From: Bacteroidales bacterium | GTDB lineage: Bacteria; Bacteroidota; Bacteroidia; Bacteroidales; WCHB1-69 | NCBI GenBank assembly: GCA_017964755.1 | Contig: JAGCRI010000012.1 | Span: 1-28,047 of the forward strand | Direction: 5' to 3' | Length of the DNA stretch: 28,047 bases | Shown here: piece by piece, positions 6,896 to 16,310 of the stretch | Layout: the number at the start of each line of letters is the position of its first letter | How positions within the stretch are numbered: the first letter of the stretch is position 1 | Translations under genes and position numbers: made by a program | The notes under the pieces: model-generated | Told to the model about the DNA's origin: nothing | What the model saw: only the letters and a program-made list of their open reading frames with translations | Database searches by the model: none

Positions 6896-9313
6896 ATGGA
6901 TAAGTTTTTTTTGTCAGACTTTTTAGATGATGATTCGGGCGGTGTCCCGATTGTTGCACTTAACGATGATGAGGCACTCAACGGCATTGATATTGACGAG
7001 ACACTTCCAATATTGCCGTTACGCAACTCCGTGCTGTATCCCGGTGTGGTTTTCCCTATTACGGTCGGTCGGAACAAGTCGCTGAAACTTATCGGCGACT
7101 ATGGCCATTCTGACAGTAATATAGGTGTGCTGGCACAACAAAACAATGAAGTGGAAGACCCTGCTGAAGGAGATCTGTACCGTGTCGGGACAATGGCGCG
7201 TATTTTGAAACAGTTCACAATGCCTAACGGCAGCATAACAATTTTGGTACAGGGCATCAGACGTTTCGAAATTGTTGAGGTACTTGGCACAACCCCATAT
7301 ATCACAGCAAAAGTAAAGCCTTATCCCACAAATGATTATCTTCCAAAGTTCGCGAAAGACAAGACTTTTAATGCCCTTGTCAGTTCGGTGCGCGAGTCTT
7401 TTTCAAAAAGAATACAGCTCACAAACAACCTTTCACCTGAGACCGCTTTTGCTCTGAAAAACATCGAGAGTCCTATTTTAGTTCTCAACTTTGCAGCTTC
7501 CAATTTGTCGGTTGACATTGAAACCCGGCAGCGAATATTGGAAATTTACAATGTGATGGAGCGTGCAAAACTGATTCTTAAACTGATAAATCAGGATTTG
7601 CAGCTTGCCGAGCTGAAAAACCAGATACAGCGCAAGTCGCAGCAACAGCTCGAAAAAGAACAGCGTGAGTATTTCCTTAACCAACAGATAAAGACAATAC
7701 AGAAAGAACTTGGCTCTTCGCCTACGGAAAAGGCAGTTCACGACTTGAAGGAAAAGGCTGAAGCAAAGCATTGGGATAAGGAGACCGCTGAAATTTTCAA
7801 TAGCGCAATAGAAAAGTTCGAGAGAATCAACCCCATGTCTCCAGATTTTTCGGTCGAACTGAATTATCTTGAGTTTTTCGTGAATCTCCCATGGAACGAG
7901 TTAAGCGAAGATAATTTTGACCTGCAGCATGCTCGCGAAATCCTCGACAAGGATCATTTCGGCCTTGAGGAAGTGAAGGAGCGCATAATAGAGTATCTTG
8001 CAGTTCTGAAACTGAAAGGGGACATGAAGTCGCCGATTTTATGTTTGGCAGGGCCTCCAGGGGTGGGGAAGACCTCTCTTGGAAAATCTGTCGCTAATGC
8101 GCTCGGACGCAAGTATGTGCGTGTTTCGCTCGGCGGTTTGCACGATGAAGCTGAAATCCGCGGGCACCGCAAGACCTACATCGGGGCACAGCCAGGACGT
8201 ATTTTGCAGAGCATGAAGAAGGCCGGCTTTTCAAACCCTGTTTTTGTCCTTGATGAAATTGACAAGGTGAGTGGCATGAACGTGCAGGGCGACCCGTCAG
8301 CGGCTTTGCTTGAAGTCCTTGACCCAGAGCAGAATAACTCATTCTACGATAACTATCTTGAGGCTTCATACGACCTTTCGAAAGTCCTTTTTATAGCTAC
8401 AGCAAACAACCTTGCGAATATTCCTTCTGCACTTTTGGACAGGATGGAGATAATTGATATAACCGGTTATTTCCTTGAGGAAAAAATTGAGATAGCAAAA
8501 CGCCATCTCGTACCGAAACAACTTTATGAGCACGGCTTGTCGGAAAAGAAAATACAGTTTCCTGATGAGATTTTGCAGAAAGTAATATCGGATTATACCC
8601 GTGAGTCAGGGGTGCGTCTTCTTGAAAAGCGGATAGCTAAGATAATCCGCAGCCGGGCGGCTCACATTGCACAAGGCGACAAAGTGAAACGGATTATCAG
8701 CGAAAAGGACTTGACTGATATTCTCGGCGCACCGATGTTCCAACAGGAGCAGTCGCTTGAACATGGAGTCCCTGGTGTGGCTACCGGTTTGGCATGGACA
8801 CCTGTCGGCGGAGAAATACTGTTTGTAGAGTCTATCATCAGTCCGAGCAAGAACGGAGGTCTGTCAATGACAGGCAATCTTGGCGATGTGATGAAGGAGT
8901 CGGCAACAATAGCATACGAATACCTTAAAGCTCATGCCGCAGATTACGGGATTGAGCCGTCAGTTTTTGAAGAGAAGAAAGTACATGTTCATGTGCCTGA
9001 AGGTGCTATCCCGAAAGATGGCCCGTCAGCAGGGATAACATTGCTTTCATCTATGATTTCAGCTTTCACGAAGCGCAATATTCGTCCTAAAGTCGCCATG
9101 ACTGGCGAAATCACACTGCGGGGCAAACTTCTGCCGGTAGGTGGCATAAAGGAAAAGATTCTCGCCGCTAAAAGATCAGGGATTTATGACATAGCACTTT
9201 CTGCTGATAATAAGAAAGATGTAGATGACATTAAAGGCAAATTTATTGATGGAATGAAGTTCCATTATTTTTCATCAATGAAAGATGCTGTAGATTATAT
9301 AATTGAAAATTGA
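6896..9313 (+). CDS. lon: ATP-dependent Lon protease
   Basis: An 805-residue cytoplasmic hexameric AAA+ protease that degrades misfolded and regulatory proteins. The N-terminal substrate-binding domain begins near LPILPLRNSVLYPG. A coiled-coil segment lies around 235-275 (KNQIQRKSQQQLEKEQREYF). The AAA+ module has Walker A GPPGVGKT at 386-393 and Walker B VFVLDEID. The protease domain has the catalytic dyad Ser711 (DGPSAG) and Lys754 (GGIKEK). Length is typical of LonA. The first 35 residues form an acidic extension usual in the phylum. It lies 10 bases after glmM and 19 before fabG, so it is probably part of the same transcript. No separate heat-shock promoter is visible. Confidence 0.98.
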   Translation: MDKFFLSDFLDDDSGGVPIVALNDDEALNGIDIDETLPILPLRNSVLYPGVVFPITVGRNKSLKLIGDYGHSDSNIGVLAQQNNEVEDPAEGDLYRVGTMARILKQFTMPNGSITILVQGIRRFEIVEVLGTTPYITAKVKPYPTNDYLPKFAKDKTFNALVSSVRESFSKRIQLTNNLSPETAFALKNIESPILVLNFAASNLSVDIETRQRILEIYNVMERAKLILKLINQDLQLAELKNQIQRKSQQQLEKEQREYFLNQQIKTIQKELGSSPTEKAVHDLKEKAEAKHWDKETAEIFNSAIEKFERINPMSPDFSVELNYLEFFVNLPWNELSEDNFDLQHAREILDKDHFGLEEVKERIIEYLAVLKLKGDMKSPILCLAGPPGVGKTSLGKSVANALGRKYVRVSLGGLHDEAEIRGHRKTYIGAQPGRILQSMKKAGFSNPVFVLDEIDKVSGMNVQGDPSAALLEVLDPEQNNSFYDNYLEASYDLSKVLFIATANNLANIPSALLDRMEIIDITGYFLEEKIEIAKRHLVPKQLYEHGLSEKKIQFPDEILQKVISDYTRESGVRLLEKRIAKIIRSRAAHIAQGDKVKRIISEKDLTDILGAPMFQQEQSLEHGVPGVATGLAWTPVGGEILFVESIISPSKNGGLSMTGNLGDVMKESATIAYEYLKAHAADYGIEPSVFEEKKVHVHVPEGAIPKDGPSAGITLLSSMISAFTKRNIRPKVAMTGEITLRGKLLPVGGIKEKILAAKRSGIYDIALSADNKKDVDDIKGKFIDGMKFHYFSSMKDAVDYIIEN

Positions 9314-9332
9314 TATTTTAAAATTGATAATT

Positions 9333-10076
9333 ATGAACCTTTTGGATAATAAAGTCGCGCTGATTACGGGTGCGGCACGTGGAATTGGCCGTACTATTGC
9401 CATTGAATTTGCAAAGCATGGTGCTGATATCGCTTTTACTGATATAAAGGCTGACGAAAATAGCGAAAGCCTTGTGAATGAAATTGCAGGAATGGGGCGA
9501 AAGGTGTCTTTTTATGTCTCAAATGCAGCATCATTTGCAGATGCGACACAACTTATTGAAAACGTTGTGGCAGATTTCGGACGTATTGACGTTTTAGTAA
9601 ACAACGCCGGTATCACCCGTGACGGTCTTCTGCTAAGAATGAAAGAGGAAGATTGGGATGCTGTCATCAATGTCAACCTGAAATCGGTTTTCAACCTTAC
9701 GAAATCGGTGCAGAGTGTCATGCTGAAACAGCGTTGCGGCTCCATAATAAATATAAGTTCAATAGTCGGGCTGCACGGCAACGTGGGACAAGCCAACTAT
9801 TCTGCTTCAAAAGCCGGCATCATAGGATTCTCAAAGACTGTCGCTCAAGAACTTGGCAGCCGTTCAATACGTTGCAACGCAATTGCACCGGGCTTCATCG
9901 CTTCGGAAATGACCGACAAAGTGCCTGAAGAGATCCGCAAATCGTGGATGACACGCATCGCCCTCCGAAAAATGGGAACTCCTACTGACGTTGCCAATGT
10001 TGCGGTCTTCCTTGCCTCTGATTTGTCATCGTACATTACGGGACAGGTTATCGTTTGTGATGGCGGAATGAACTAA
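9333..10076 (+). CDS. fabG: 3-oxoacyl-ACP reductase (SDR family)
   Basis: A 247-residue short-chain dehydrogenase, most likely the NADPH-dependent beta-ketoacyl-ACP reductase of fatty acid elongation. The nucleotide-binding motif TGAARGIG is at 12-19, NNAG at 90-93, and the catalytic Ser143, Tyr156 and Lys160 are in place (SSIVG, YSASK). The ending GQVIVCDGGMN is characteristic of FabG. The start at ATG 9333 is preferred; an upstream in-frame ATG at 9303 would overlap lon and add an AT-rich stretch. It lies 19 bases after lon and 13 before the lipoprotein gene. Other SDR specificities are possible but the length and ends fit FabG well. Confidence 0.93.
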   Translation: MNLLDNKVALITGAARGIGRTIAIEFAKHGADIAFTDIKADENSESLVNEIAGMGRKVSFYVSNAASFADATQLIENVVADFGRIDVLVNNAGITRDGLLLRMKEEDWDAVINVNLKSVFNLTKSVQSVMLKQRCGSIINISSIVGLHGNVGQANYSASKAGIIGFSKTVAQELGSRSIRCNAIAPGFIASEMTDKVPEEIRKSWMTRIALRKMGTPTDVANVAVFLASDLSSYITGQVIVCDGGMN

Positions 10077-10089
10077 CTTTTATTTAAAA

Positions 10090-10992
10090 ATGGAAATGAA
10101 AGGCCGTTATTTTATCTTGTTTTGGCTGTTTTCTGCTTTTTTCTGCGGATGCCAGAAGGAGATAAATGTGAAATTGCCTGATTATGAAAAGAAACTTGTG
10201 GTCGAAGGATTTGTTGTGAACGGCGGACATCCTACTGTGATTTTAACACGAAGCATATCATATCTTTCTGATATTAATGTAGATACATTGATTAACAATA
10301 TTTTGGTCAATGATGCTGTTATTACAGTTGTATCGAGCAAAGGTGAGGTTGATACTCTCAAATACCGCATTTCTGACGATTCACCGATAATGTTTGCTTA
10401 TGTTGCTGAAAACATGATGGGAGAATTTGGCGTGGATTATGATTTGAATATTGAATGGCGTGGGAAAACGTACACTTCAAAAACTTCCGTGCTATACCCG
10501 TTCCAACTTGATTCCACGTGGCTCGCGTTTCATGGCGACAGTTCGGCAACAATACGCATTAAGCTGACTGATGACCCGGCAAAAACCGACTATTATCATT
10601 TCAGTGTGAAAGTTTATTGTGAGAAATTTACTGATAAACAATGGGTTACATCAATTCCTGTGGCTTTTGACGACGGCACTTTCAATGGGCAATCGTTCAA
10701 TTATGAAATAATGAGAGGGAATCCCTCTTTGCTGTTTATGCCTGAGATGAGTGATGAGGAGAAAAGTGAATTTACAAGAATGACTTTCCGTCCAGGCGAC
10801 ACAGTGGTGCTTCGTTCCTCTGCAATTGACTACAACAGTTACCAGTTTTGGTCATCTGCCGGCTCTGACATAATTTTCGGGCAGAATCCTTTTTTGAGCC
10901 CCGCACCGATTATCAGCAACATAAAAGGAGAGAATGTGTTAGGAGTGTGGTGCGGCTTTGCAGCACAATACGACACGCTCGTCTTCCATTGA
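10090..10992 (+). CDS. DUF4249-like lipoprotein
   Basis: A 300-residue protein with a lipoprotein signal: a hydrophobic stretch from about 7 to 18, then FCGC with Cys21 as the lipidated residue, followed by QKEINVKLPDYEKKLVVEGF. That N-terminal pattern and the beta-rich body (VVNGGHPTVILTRSISYLSD) resemble the DUF4249 family of Bacteroidota envelope lipoproteins, which is often linked to TonB-dependent receptors, though none is next to it here. ATG at 10090 or the internal ATG at 10096 could be the start. It probably sits at the end of the glmM-lon-fabG run and converges with rnhB 30 bases away, with no clear terminator between. Function unknown. Confidence 0.75.
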   Translation: MEMKGRYFILFWLFSAFFCGCQKEINVKLPDYEKKLVVEGFVVNGGHPTVILTRSISYLSDINVDTLINNILVNDAVITVVSSKGEVDTLKYRISDDSPIMFAYVAENMMGEFGVDYDLNIEWRGKTYTSKTSVLYPFQLDSTWLAFHGDSSATIRIKLTDDPAKTDYYHFSVKVYCEKFTDKQWVTSIPVAFDDGTFNGQSFNYEIMRGNPSLLFMPEMSDEEKSEFTRMTFRPGDTVVLRSSAIDYNSYQFWSSAGSDIIFGQNPFLSPAPIISNIKGENVLGVWCGFAAQYDTLVFH

Positions 10993-11022
10993 TTTTATTA
11001 CACAGTGCGTCTCATTTGTATT

Positions 11023-11622
11023 CTATGTGAACATCTCCAACTGCTGGCATTTGAGATGGAAACTGCGGCGGTGATATTTGCACAAACCGTATTTCATCAC
11101 AGCCTGCTGGTGCGCCGGAGTAGGGTAGCCCATATTATTTTTCCATTCGTATTCGGGAAACTCCTTGTCAATTTTCAGCATATACTCGTCACGGTAAGTC
11201 TTGGCCAAAATTGATGCGGCAGCAATGCTCTGGTATGTGGCATCACCTTTCACTATGCATCGGTAGTCAATGCCTGTGGAGTTAATGAAGCGGTTGCCGT
11301 CTATCAGGAGAAGTTCCGGCTTGACAGCAAGCTGCTTTACCGCCTCATTCATCGCCTTTATTGAGGCGTTCAGAATATTGATTTTGTCAATAACATCTTC
11401 CGACTGGAAAACAACAGAATAAGCAATGGCGTTTTCTTCTATAATATGTCGCAGCTCAGCTCTTTTTTTTGCTGTAAGTTGCTTGGAATCATTGATTTCT
11501 GAATTGGTGTAACCGGTTGGGAAGATGACGGCCGCTGCCACTACGGGGCCGGCCAGGCAGCCACGTCCCGCTTCGTCGCACCCGCATTCGATTATGTCCT
11601 TTTCAGAAAATCTGCTCTTCAT
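11023..11622 (-). CDS. rnhB: Ribonuclease HII
   Basis: A 199-residue endonuclease that cuts the RNA strand of RNA/DNA hybrids and removes single misincorporated ribonucleotides. The active-site acidic residues are Asp16 and Glu17 in GCDEAGRG, Asp108 in LLIDGN, and Asp145 in ILAKTYRD. The conserved DSKQL and KGDATYQSIAAAS segments are also present. Length is normal. It begins 1 base after the stop of the membrane-protein gene, so the two are probably cotranscribed and their translation coupled. Confidence 0.97.
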   Translation of the reverse strand: MKSRFSEKDIIECGCDEAGRGCLAGPVVAAAVIFPTGYTNSEINDSKQLTAKKRAELRHIIEENAIAYSVVFQSEDVIDKINILNASIKAMNEAVKQLAVKPELLLIDGNRFINSTGIDYRCIVKGDATYQSIAAASILAKTYRDEYMLKIDKEFPEYEWKNNMGYPTPAHQQAVMKYGLCKYHRRSFHLKCQQLEMFT

Positions 11623-11623
11623 T

Positions 11624-12607
11624 TTAGGCTAATATTTTGATTAACAATATGATGACAACGAATGCGGTCATTAAAATATCAGTTGTGATTCTATTTCTCC
11701 TTAATTGGCATAACATTGAAAAATATATTGAAAAAGGAACGACAAGATATGGAAGCCCTGCCGTAAAACTGTGATTTCCGGTAAGAACTATCAATAAAAC
11801 AATCAAAAATGTAATATTGACAATGAGGAATTTTTTCCTCAACAATATAACCCTATTGTCATAATAAAGTTTAAGTGCAGGCAGTGTATATAATAGCGTG
11901 AGTAAAAAAACAATGCAAAATGCGATAAATATTGCAGGCTTGCAGTCAATGAAAAGAAAAGCAAAAAACTGCTGTCTGTAAAAGTAATCAATCAGTATTG
12001 TCATTCTGCCTGTAAGAAAAAATATAACAGCTATGTAGAGGAATGGCATAAATAGTCCGGTAAGGGCGAGGCAGAGCCTTTTCAAGAAATTTGTCTTTCC
12101 TGTTATCAGTGCTGCGCAAATAATGAAAAAAAGTAGTATTGCGGCTGGCTCTACAAGAGTTGCCATCGCAACAATGAAGCCTGCCCAGAAAACATGCCGG
12201 CGGTTATCCTCATTAGAACTGTTAAGGCTATTTATATTAAGCGATAATAATATGATTATCAGAAAATTAAGTAGCAATGATTGTGAGAATGCCGGAAAAT
12301 CGGAAGTGAAAAGCGAAAAGAATAAAAACCATATAACAGGCATTAGAGATGCCGAATCCAGAAAATTATGTCTTGATATAAATTCTTGGAAAACAAACAC
12401 TTGAATAGCAATAAAAAGAGCCAAAGCAATGCGGAAGCCTATAGGGTGGGGAAGGAAGAAGTCGTAAAGCACGGGATAAAGTAGGGTGGGCACGTGAGGC
12501 TTATGGAAAATGGCGGGGGCAAGCATAAGCCGTGCTACCATGAATGCCGCTATTGCGACAGCTAATATTATTTGTAATACTCTTTTCCGATAGATGAAAT
12601 TATACAT
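11624..12607 (-). CDS. Polytopic inner membrane protein (DUF6427-like)
   Basis: A 327-residue protein with about eight to ten hydrophobic helices, such as LQIILAVAIAAFMVARL, IALALFIAIQVFVF, LLLNFLIIILLSL, FIVAMATLVEPAAILLFFII and FLIVNITFLIVLLIVL. There is no signal peptide or catalytic motif that I recognise. Size, the short polar loop after the fourth or fifth helix, and the ALVEPAAIL-type segment recall the DUF6427 family of Bacteroidota, but that assignment is from memory. It lies between a TPR gene (12 bases) and rnhB (1 base) in one operon. Confidence 0.65.
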   Translation of the reverse strand: MYNFIYRKRVLQIILAVAIAAFMVARLMLAPAIFHKPHVPTLLYPVLYDFFLPHPIGFRIALALFIAIQVFVFQEFISRHNFLDSASLMPVIWFLFFSLFTSDFPAFSQSLLLNFLIIILLSLNINSLNSSNEDNRRHVFWAGFIVAMATLVEPAAILLFFIICAALITGKTNFLKRLCLALTGLFMPFLYIAVIFFLTGRMTILIDYFYRQQFFAFLFIDCKPAIFIAFCIVFLLTLLYTLPALKLYYDNRVILLRKKFLIVNITFLIVLLIVLTGNHSFTAGLPYLVVPFSIYFSMLCQLRRNRITTDILMTAFVVIILLIKILA

Positions 12608-12619
12608 GTCTGGTATTTG

Positions 12620-14047
12620 TCACGGTTTGTACATGTTTATCATGTCAACGATTTCGTTGTATGTGGAGAGTACAGGATCAAGTTGCATAAACATCTCTAC
12701 ATTTTCGTAATTGGTCAGCAGCGCGATTTGCAGATATTTGGCGCCTTCAGCGAAATTCTGGTTGAGATAATGGAACGCCGCCATATAATACGGATTGTTG
12801 GGGAATTCCTCGTCAAGGTAGTCTGAGAGCAAGTTTATGCCGAGCTCATATTCCTCGCAGTGGCAGCAGAATTGGGCAAACATAGAGAAAAACAACGGCT
12901 TTTCCGGTGCATGCTCGTATGCGACGTTGAAGAGTTGCTTCATCTTTTCGGGTTCCAACTCGGCCTTGTAGAATGAAAGCACTGTGAACAATATTCCCAC
13001 CGACTGTATGCCGGAATTGAACAGATGTTCGATGAACACTGCTGTCTCCTCATGCTTGCCTTCATCGTTAAGTATTGACAAAATCCCTGTTATTGCATTC
13101 ATAAACTCCGGATTGATATTGCGGGCGCGCTGGTAACAATCCATTGCCTTTTCAATATCATTCTTCACATAATAACAGTCGCCCATACATGTGAGAGCAA
13201 AAAAATCCTTGTCATCAAGCTCGTATGCGGCCTTATAGTTCTCAAGTGCATTGTCGTACTGCTCAAGTTCGAAATATGAGTTGCCTATATTATAGTATAC
13301 AGTTGGAAGATTACTGTCAATAGAAAGCACATATTGGTTTGCTTCTATTGATTTTTCGTGTTCGTTATTGGCGCTATATGCAAATGCGAGTGCGCTCCAC
13401 GCCTCTTTCGACAATGGGAACCGGTTGGTTAGCATAGTGAAAAATTCAACTGCATTTTCAATATTCTTCGCGTCATCAAACAGCAATGAGAAGGAAAAAA
13501 TCTGTTCTTCCATGGAAGGGTCGGCCATAATAGCGCGTTCTGTATAAGAAAAAGCCTTCTTGATATTTCCTGCACGCAAGTTTTCGGAGGCAAGCATATA
13601 AAGCAGTTCGGGACTTTCGGGGTCAAGAAGCTCTGCTTTGCGCAGCACTGGAGTGATGTCGCAATTCTCATCCTTCATCTTCATAAGCAGTGCTTTCTGC
13701 AAGTAGTATTCACTTGTCGGCGCAAACATTTTACCTATTGTATTAAGCTCTTTTTCAGCATTTTCAGTGTCAAATTCAATCATGTATCTGCGCACTTTCA
13801 AAATCCTGAAATATGAATCGCTCGGAAAAGCCTTTATGGCATATTCGATAGCTTGGTCAGCCAAAGTGAAATCGAAAGAACGCATGGCGTAGAGTATCAC
13901 AGCTTCAATCTCATCATCATCAAAATAGTCATTTGTGGAATTCCGGATTTTATTTTTGAAATCTTTGACGAGCTGTTCTAACTCCTTGTCGTCTTCATCA
14001 TATTCATCGTCATCGAAATCGTCGTCAAAAGGATTATAGATTTTCAT
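12620..14047 (-). CDS. Cytoplasmic TPR-repeat protein with acidic N-terminus
   Basis: A 475-residue protein without signal peptide. The first 30 residues are extremely acidic (PFDDDFDDDEYDEDDKELE). The remainder is alpha-helical with tetratricopeptide repeats; clear units include YYNIGNSYFELEQYDNALENY and ALTCMGDCYYVKNDIEKAM. Such proteins are protein-interaction scaffolds. The partner is unknown. It is the first gene of an operon with the membrane protein and rnhB, transcribed from a promoter back to back with that of holA. Homologues are common in Bacteroidales as 'tetratricopeptide repeat protein'. Confidence 0.85.
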   Translation of the reverse strand: MKIYNPFDDDFDDDEYDEDDKELEQLVKDFKNKIRNSTNDYFDDDEIEAVILYAMRSFDFTLADQAIEYAIKAFPSDSYFRILKVRRYMIEFDTENAEKELNTIGKMFAPTSEYYLQKALLMKMKDENCDITPVLRKAELLDPESPELLYMLASENLRAGNIKKAFSYTERAIMADPSMEEQIFSFSLLFDDAKNIENAVEFFTMLTNRFPLSKEAWSALAFAYSANNEHEKSIEANQYVLSIDSNLPTVYYNIGNSYFELEQYDNALENYKAAYELDDKDFFALTCMGDCYYVKNDIEKAMDCYQRARNINPEFMNAITGILSILNDEGKHEETAVFIEHLFNSGIQSVGILFTVLSFYKAELEPEKMKQLFNVAYEHAPEKPLFFSMFAQFCCHCEEYELGINLLSDYLDEEFPNNPYYMAAFHYLNQNFAEGAKYLQIALLTNYENVEMFMQLDPVLSTYNEIVDMINMYKP

Positions 14048-14088
14048 AGCTTCAGTTTCTCTCTTTTTGATTGCTTAATAATTCGCTG

Positions 14089-14096
14089 CAAAGATA
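14089..14096 (-). promoter_or_regulatory. -7 promoter box of the TPR-rnhB operon
   Basis: CAAAGATA on the + strand reads TATCTTTG on the minus strand, 41 bases before the TPR ATG. It is 22 bases from the oppositely oriented box at 14119. Confidence 0.6.
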
Positions 14097-14118
14097 TACG
14101 AAATTCTCTCAAAAATTG

Positions 14119-14126
14119 TATCTTTG
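14119..14126 (+). promoter_or_regulatory. -7 promoter box of holA
   Basis: TATCTTTG lies 20 bases before the holA ATG at 14147. With the box at 14089-14096 it forms a divergent promoter pair whose upstream elements must overlap. Confidence 0.65.
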
Positions 14127-14146
14127 CATTAATTTTTAGTGTAAAT

Positions 14147-15142
14147 ATGACTCATAAAGATATAATTTCCAAACTGAAACGTGGTGAGCTGTCACCTGTT
14201 TATATTCTTCATGGTCAGGAACCGTTTTTCATCGACCAGATTTCCGGTTATATGGAAAACAACCTCTTGTCAGCAGACGAACAGGATATGAACCAGTCGG
14301 TGGTATATGGCAAGGACTCAGATGCATTTCAGGTTGACACCATGGCGCGTGCGTTCCCTTTCGGAGCCGACCGCCGCGTGGTCATAGTCAAGGAGGCTAA
14401 AGACCTTTCAAATTTGGAAAAACTCGCTTCTTATATTGCAAACCCCTCACCATCAACAGTTTTGGTGATATGTCATAAGTATGGCAAGGCACCTGCCAAG
14501 CTGCTTGATGCTGCAAAAAAGACGGGTGTCATATTTTTGTCAGAGCCTGTCAAAGATTACAAATTGGCTGCTTGGGCTAAGGAGCAGGCATCGGAACATC
14601 GCCTGCAGCTTAATTCTGAGGCAGCCACAATTCTTGCAGAATATATCGGCAACGATCTGTCACGAATCAATAACGAGCTGGTGAAACTGCGCCTGCACCT
14701 TCCCGAAAACAGTTCTGAAGTTACTCCGGATATTGTCAAAGAAAATATCGGTGTTACAAAAGAATATAATATTTTTGAACTGCAAGATGCTTTCGGTGAA
14801 CGAAATGAGGCTAAAGTTTATAAAATCGCGCTTAATTTTTGCAAAAACATAAACCTTAATCCTAATATCAAAACCATATCGATTCTGACATCATTCTTTA
14901 TGAAACTCTTGGCGTACCATTATGCACCAGCGCGCGATTCAGAGACATTGAAGAGTATATTTGGGACTGCTTCGGATTATGTCATAAAGAAAAATGCCCA
15001 GTATGCAATGCGTTATTCGGTGAACGAGTTGAGAAATATTGTTTCCCTCTTGCGCGAGTATGATGTGAAAGCGAAAGGGGTTGACACGGCCGCCTCGCAG
15101 GAAGACCTTCTTAAAGAAATGATGTATAGGATTTTACATTAA
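14147..15142 (+). CDS. holA: DNA polymerase III delta subunit
   Basis: A 331-residue clamp-loader subunit that opens the beta sliding clamp. The family pattern is clear: SPVYILHGQEPFFIDQISGY near the start, AFPFGADRRVVIVKEAKDL at about 69-88, AEYIGNDLSRINNELVKL in the middle, and the C-terminal helical collar domain (KNAQYAMRYSVNELRNIV). Like other delta subunits it lacks a working Walker A. Length is typical. Its TAA shares its last base with the ATG of the cytochrome c peroxidase gene, so the two unrelated genes are cotranscribed. Confidence 0.93.
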   Translation: MTHKDIISKLKRGELSPVYILHGQEPFFIDQISGYMENNLLSADEQDMNQSVVYGKDSDAFQVDTMARAFPFGADRRVVIVKEAKDLSNLEKLASYIANPSPSTVLVICHKYGKAPAKLLDAAKKTGVIFLSEPVKDYKLAAWAKEQASEHRLQLNSEAATILAEYIGNDLSRINNELVKLRLHLPENSSEVTPDIVKENIGVTKEYNIFELQDAFGERNEAKVYKIALNFCKNINLNPNIKTISILTSFFMKLLAYHYAPARDSETLKSIFGTASDYVIKKNAQYAMRYSVNELRNIVSLLREYDVKAKGVDTAASQEDLLKEMMYRILH

Positions 15143-16302
15143 TGAAGGCGCGCAAATCTTTTTTTTCGGCAGCATCGCTTTTTTTTGCCGCACTCGCTCT
15201 TATAGCTGTACTTGTGACCTGTAACAAGAACAATGATATTGAAGAAGAGGATTTTGCCCCGACACCATATCCGCTTCAGGTTCCAAAGTATTTCCCGACA
15301 AACTTGAATATTCCAGCCGATAACCCGCTGACTGTGGAAGGAGTTGAACTTGGCCGTTATCTTTTTTACGACACACGGCTATGCGGCTATACGGGCAATT
15401 GTCCCGATTCGATGATGAGCTGTGCCACTTGCCACGCACAGGCACACGGCTTTGATGTCGGGATGGATAATCCGCGTTTCCCCGGCGGTGCAACATACGG
15501 ACTCTCAGGAACCCCAACGCCACACAATCCTATGCCGCTTGTGAACTTGGTCTTTAATGGTGAAGGCTATTTCTGGAACGGCATGATTTACGAGAACAAT
15601 CCGAAAGCGGCACGGCGCACCATCGAAGATGTGGTGCTCATGGGCATTATGGCTCCCCACGAAATGAACTCCACAGCAGAGAGAGCTGTCGCCGCCATAA
15701 AGACAGATGCTCGTTACCCGAAGATGTTCGAGAGGGCTTTTGGAACGCCGGAAATTAATATTGGCCGTATCGAAAAGGCAATAGCGCAGTTTATACGTGT
15801 CCTTGTGTCAGGAAATTCAAAGTTTGACGCATACTTGCGCGGGGAGGTACAGCTGTCGGAGCAGGAGTTGCGTGGTTATGTGCTCTTTTCCACGGAGGAG
15901 GGCGCTGACTGCTATCACTGCCACGGCGGCGGCGGTTCTCCGCTTTTTACCACAAACCTCTTCTATAACAATGGGTTGGATGCTGTTTTCAATGATACAC
16001 GCGACCGTTATTCTGTTACGGGAAATACGAAGGATATAGGGGCATACAGGGCACCGACACTTCGCAACATTTCAGTTTCCGCGCCATACATGCATGATGG
16101 ACGTTTCAAGACATTAGATGAGGTTTTGGAGTTTTATAATTCCGGACTCGTCTATTCTCCATATATTCATCCTCTTATGCACAAAGTGAACGAAGGGGGA
16201 GCGGCTCTTACGCCATCTCAAATCGCTGACCTGAAGGCTTTCTTGCAAACGCTCACCGATGAGGATTTCATTTCCAAGGAAGAATTTTCAGATCCGTTTT
16301 AA
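15142..16302 (+). CDS. Di-heme cytochrome c peroxidase lipoprotein
   Basis: A 386-residue periplasmic-facing lipoprotein of the bacterial CcpA/MauG family, which reduces hydrogen peroxide using electrons from a cytochrome or quinol. The signal peptide ends at VLVTC with Cys27 lipidated. Two heme c sites are visible: CATCH at 94-98 and CYHCH at 257-261. Family landmarks include GRYLFYDTRL, YFWNGM, and the distal YMHDGRFKTLDEVLEFYN segment. It overlaps holA by one base and ends at a strong terminator. MauG-like roles other than peroxide removal cannot be excluded. It implies some exposure to oxygen or peroxide. Confidence 0.92.
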   Translation: MKARKSFFSAASLFFAALALIAVLVTCNKNNDIEEEDFAPTPYPLQVPKYFPTNLNIPADNPLTVEGVELGRYLFYDTRLCGYTGNCPDSMMSCATCHAQAHGFDVGMDNPRFPGGATYGLSGTPTPHNPMPLVNLVFNGEGYFWNGMIYENNPKAARRTIEDVVLMGIMAPHEMNSTAERAVAAIKTDARYPKMFERAFGTPEINIGRIEKAIAQFIRVLVSGNSKFDAYLRGEVQLSEQELRGYVLFSTEEGADCYHCHGGGGSPLFTTNLFYNNGLDAVFNDTRDRYSVTGNTKDIGAYRAPTLRNISVSAPYMHDGRFKTLDEVLEFYNSGLVYSPYIHPLMHKVNEGGAALTPSQIADLKAFLQTLTDEDFISKEEFSDPF

Positions 16303-16310
16303 TTGGGATA

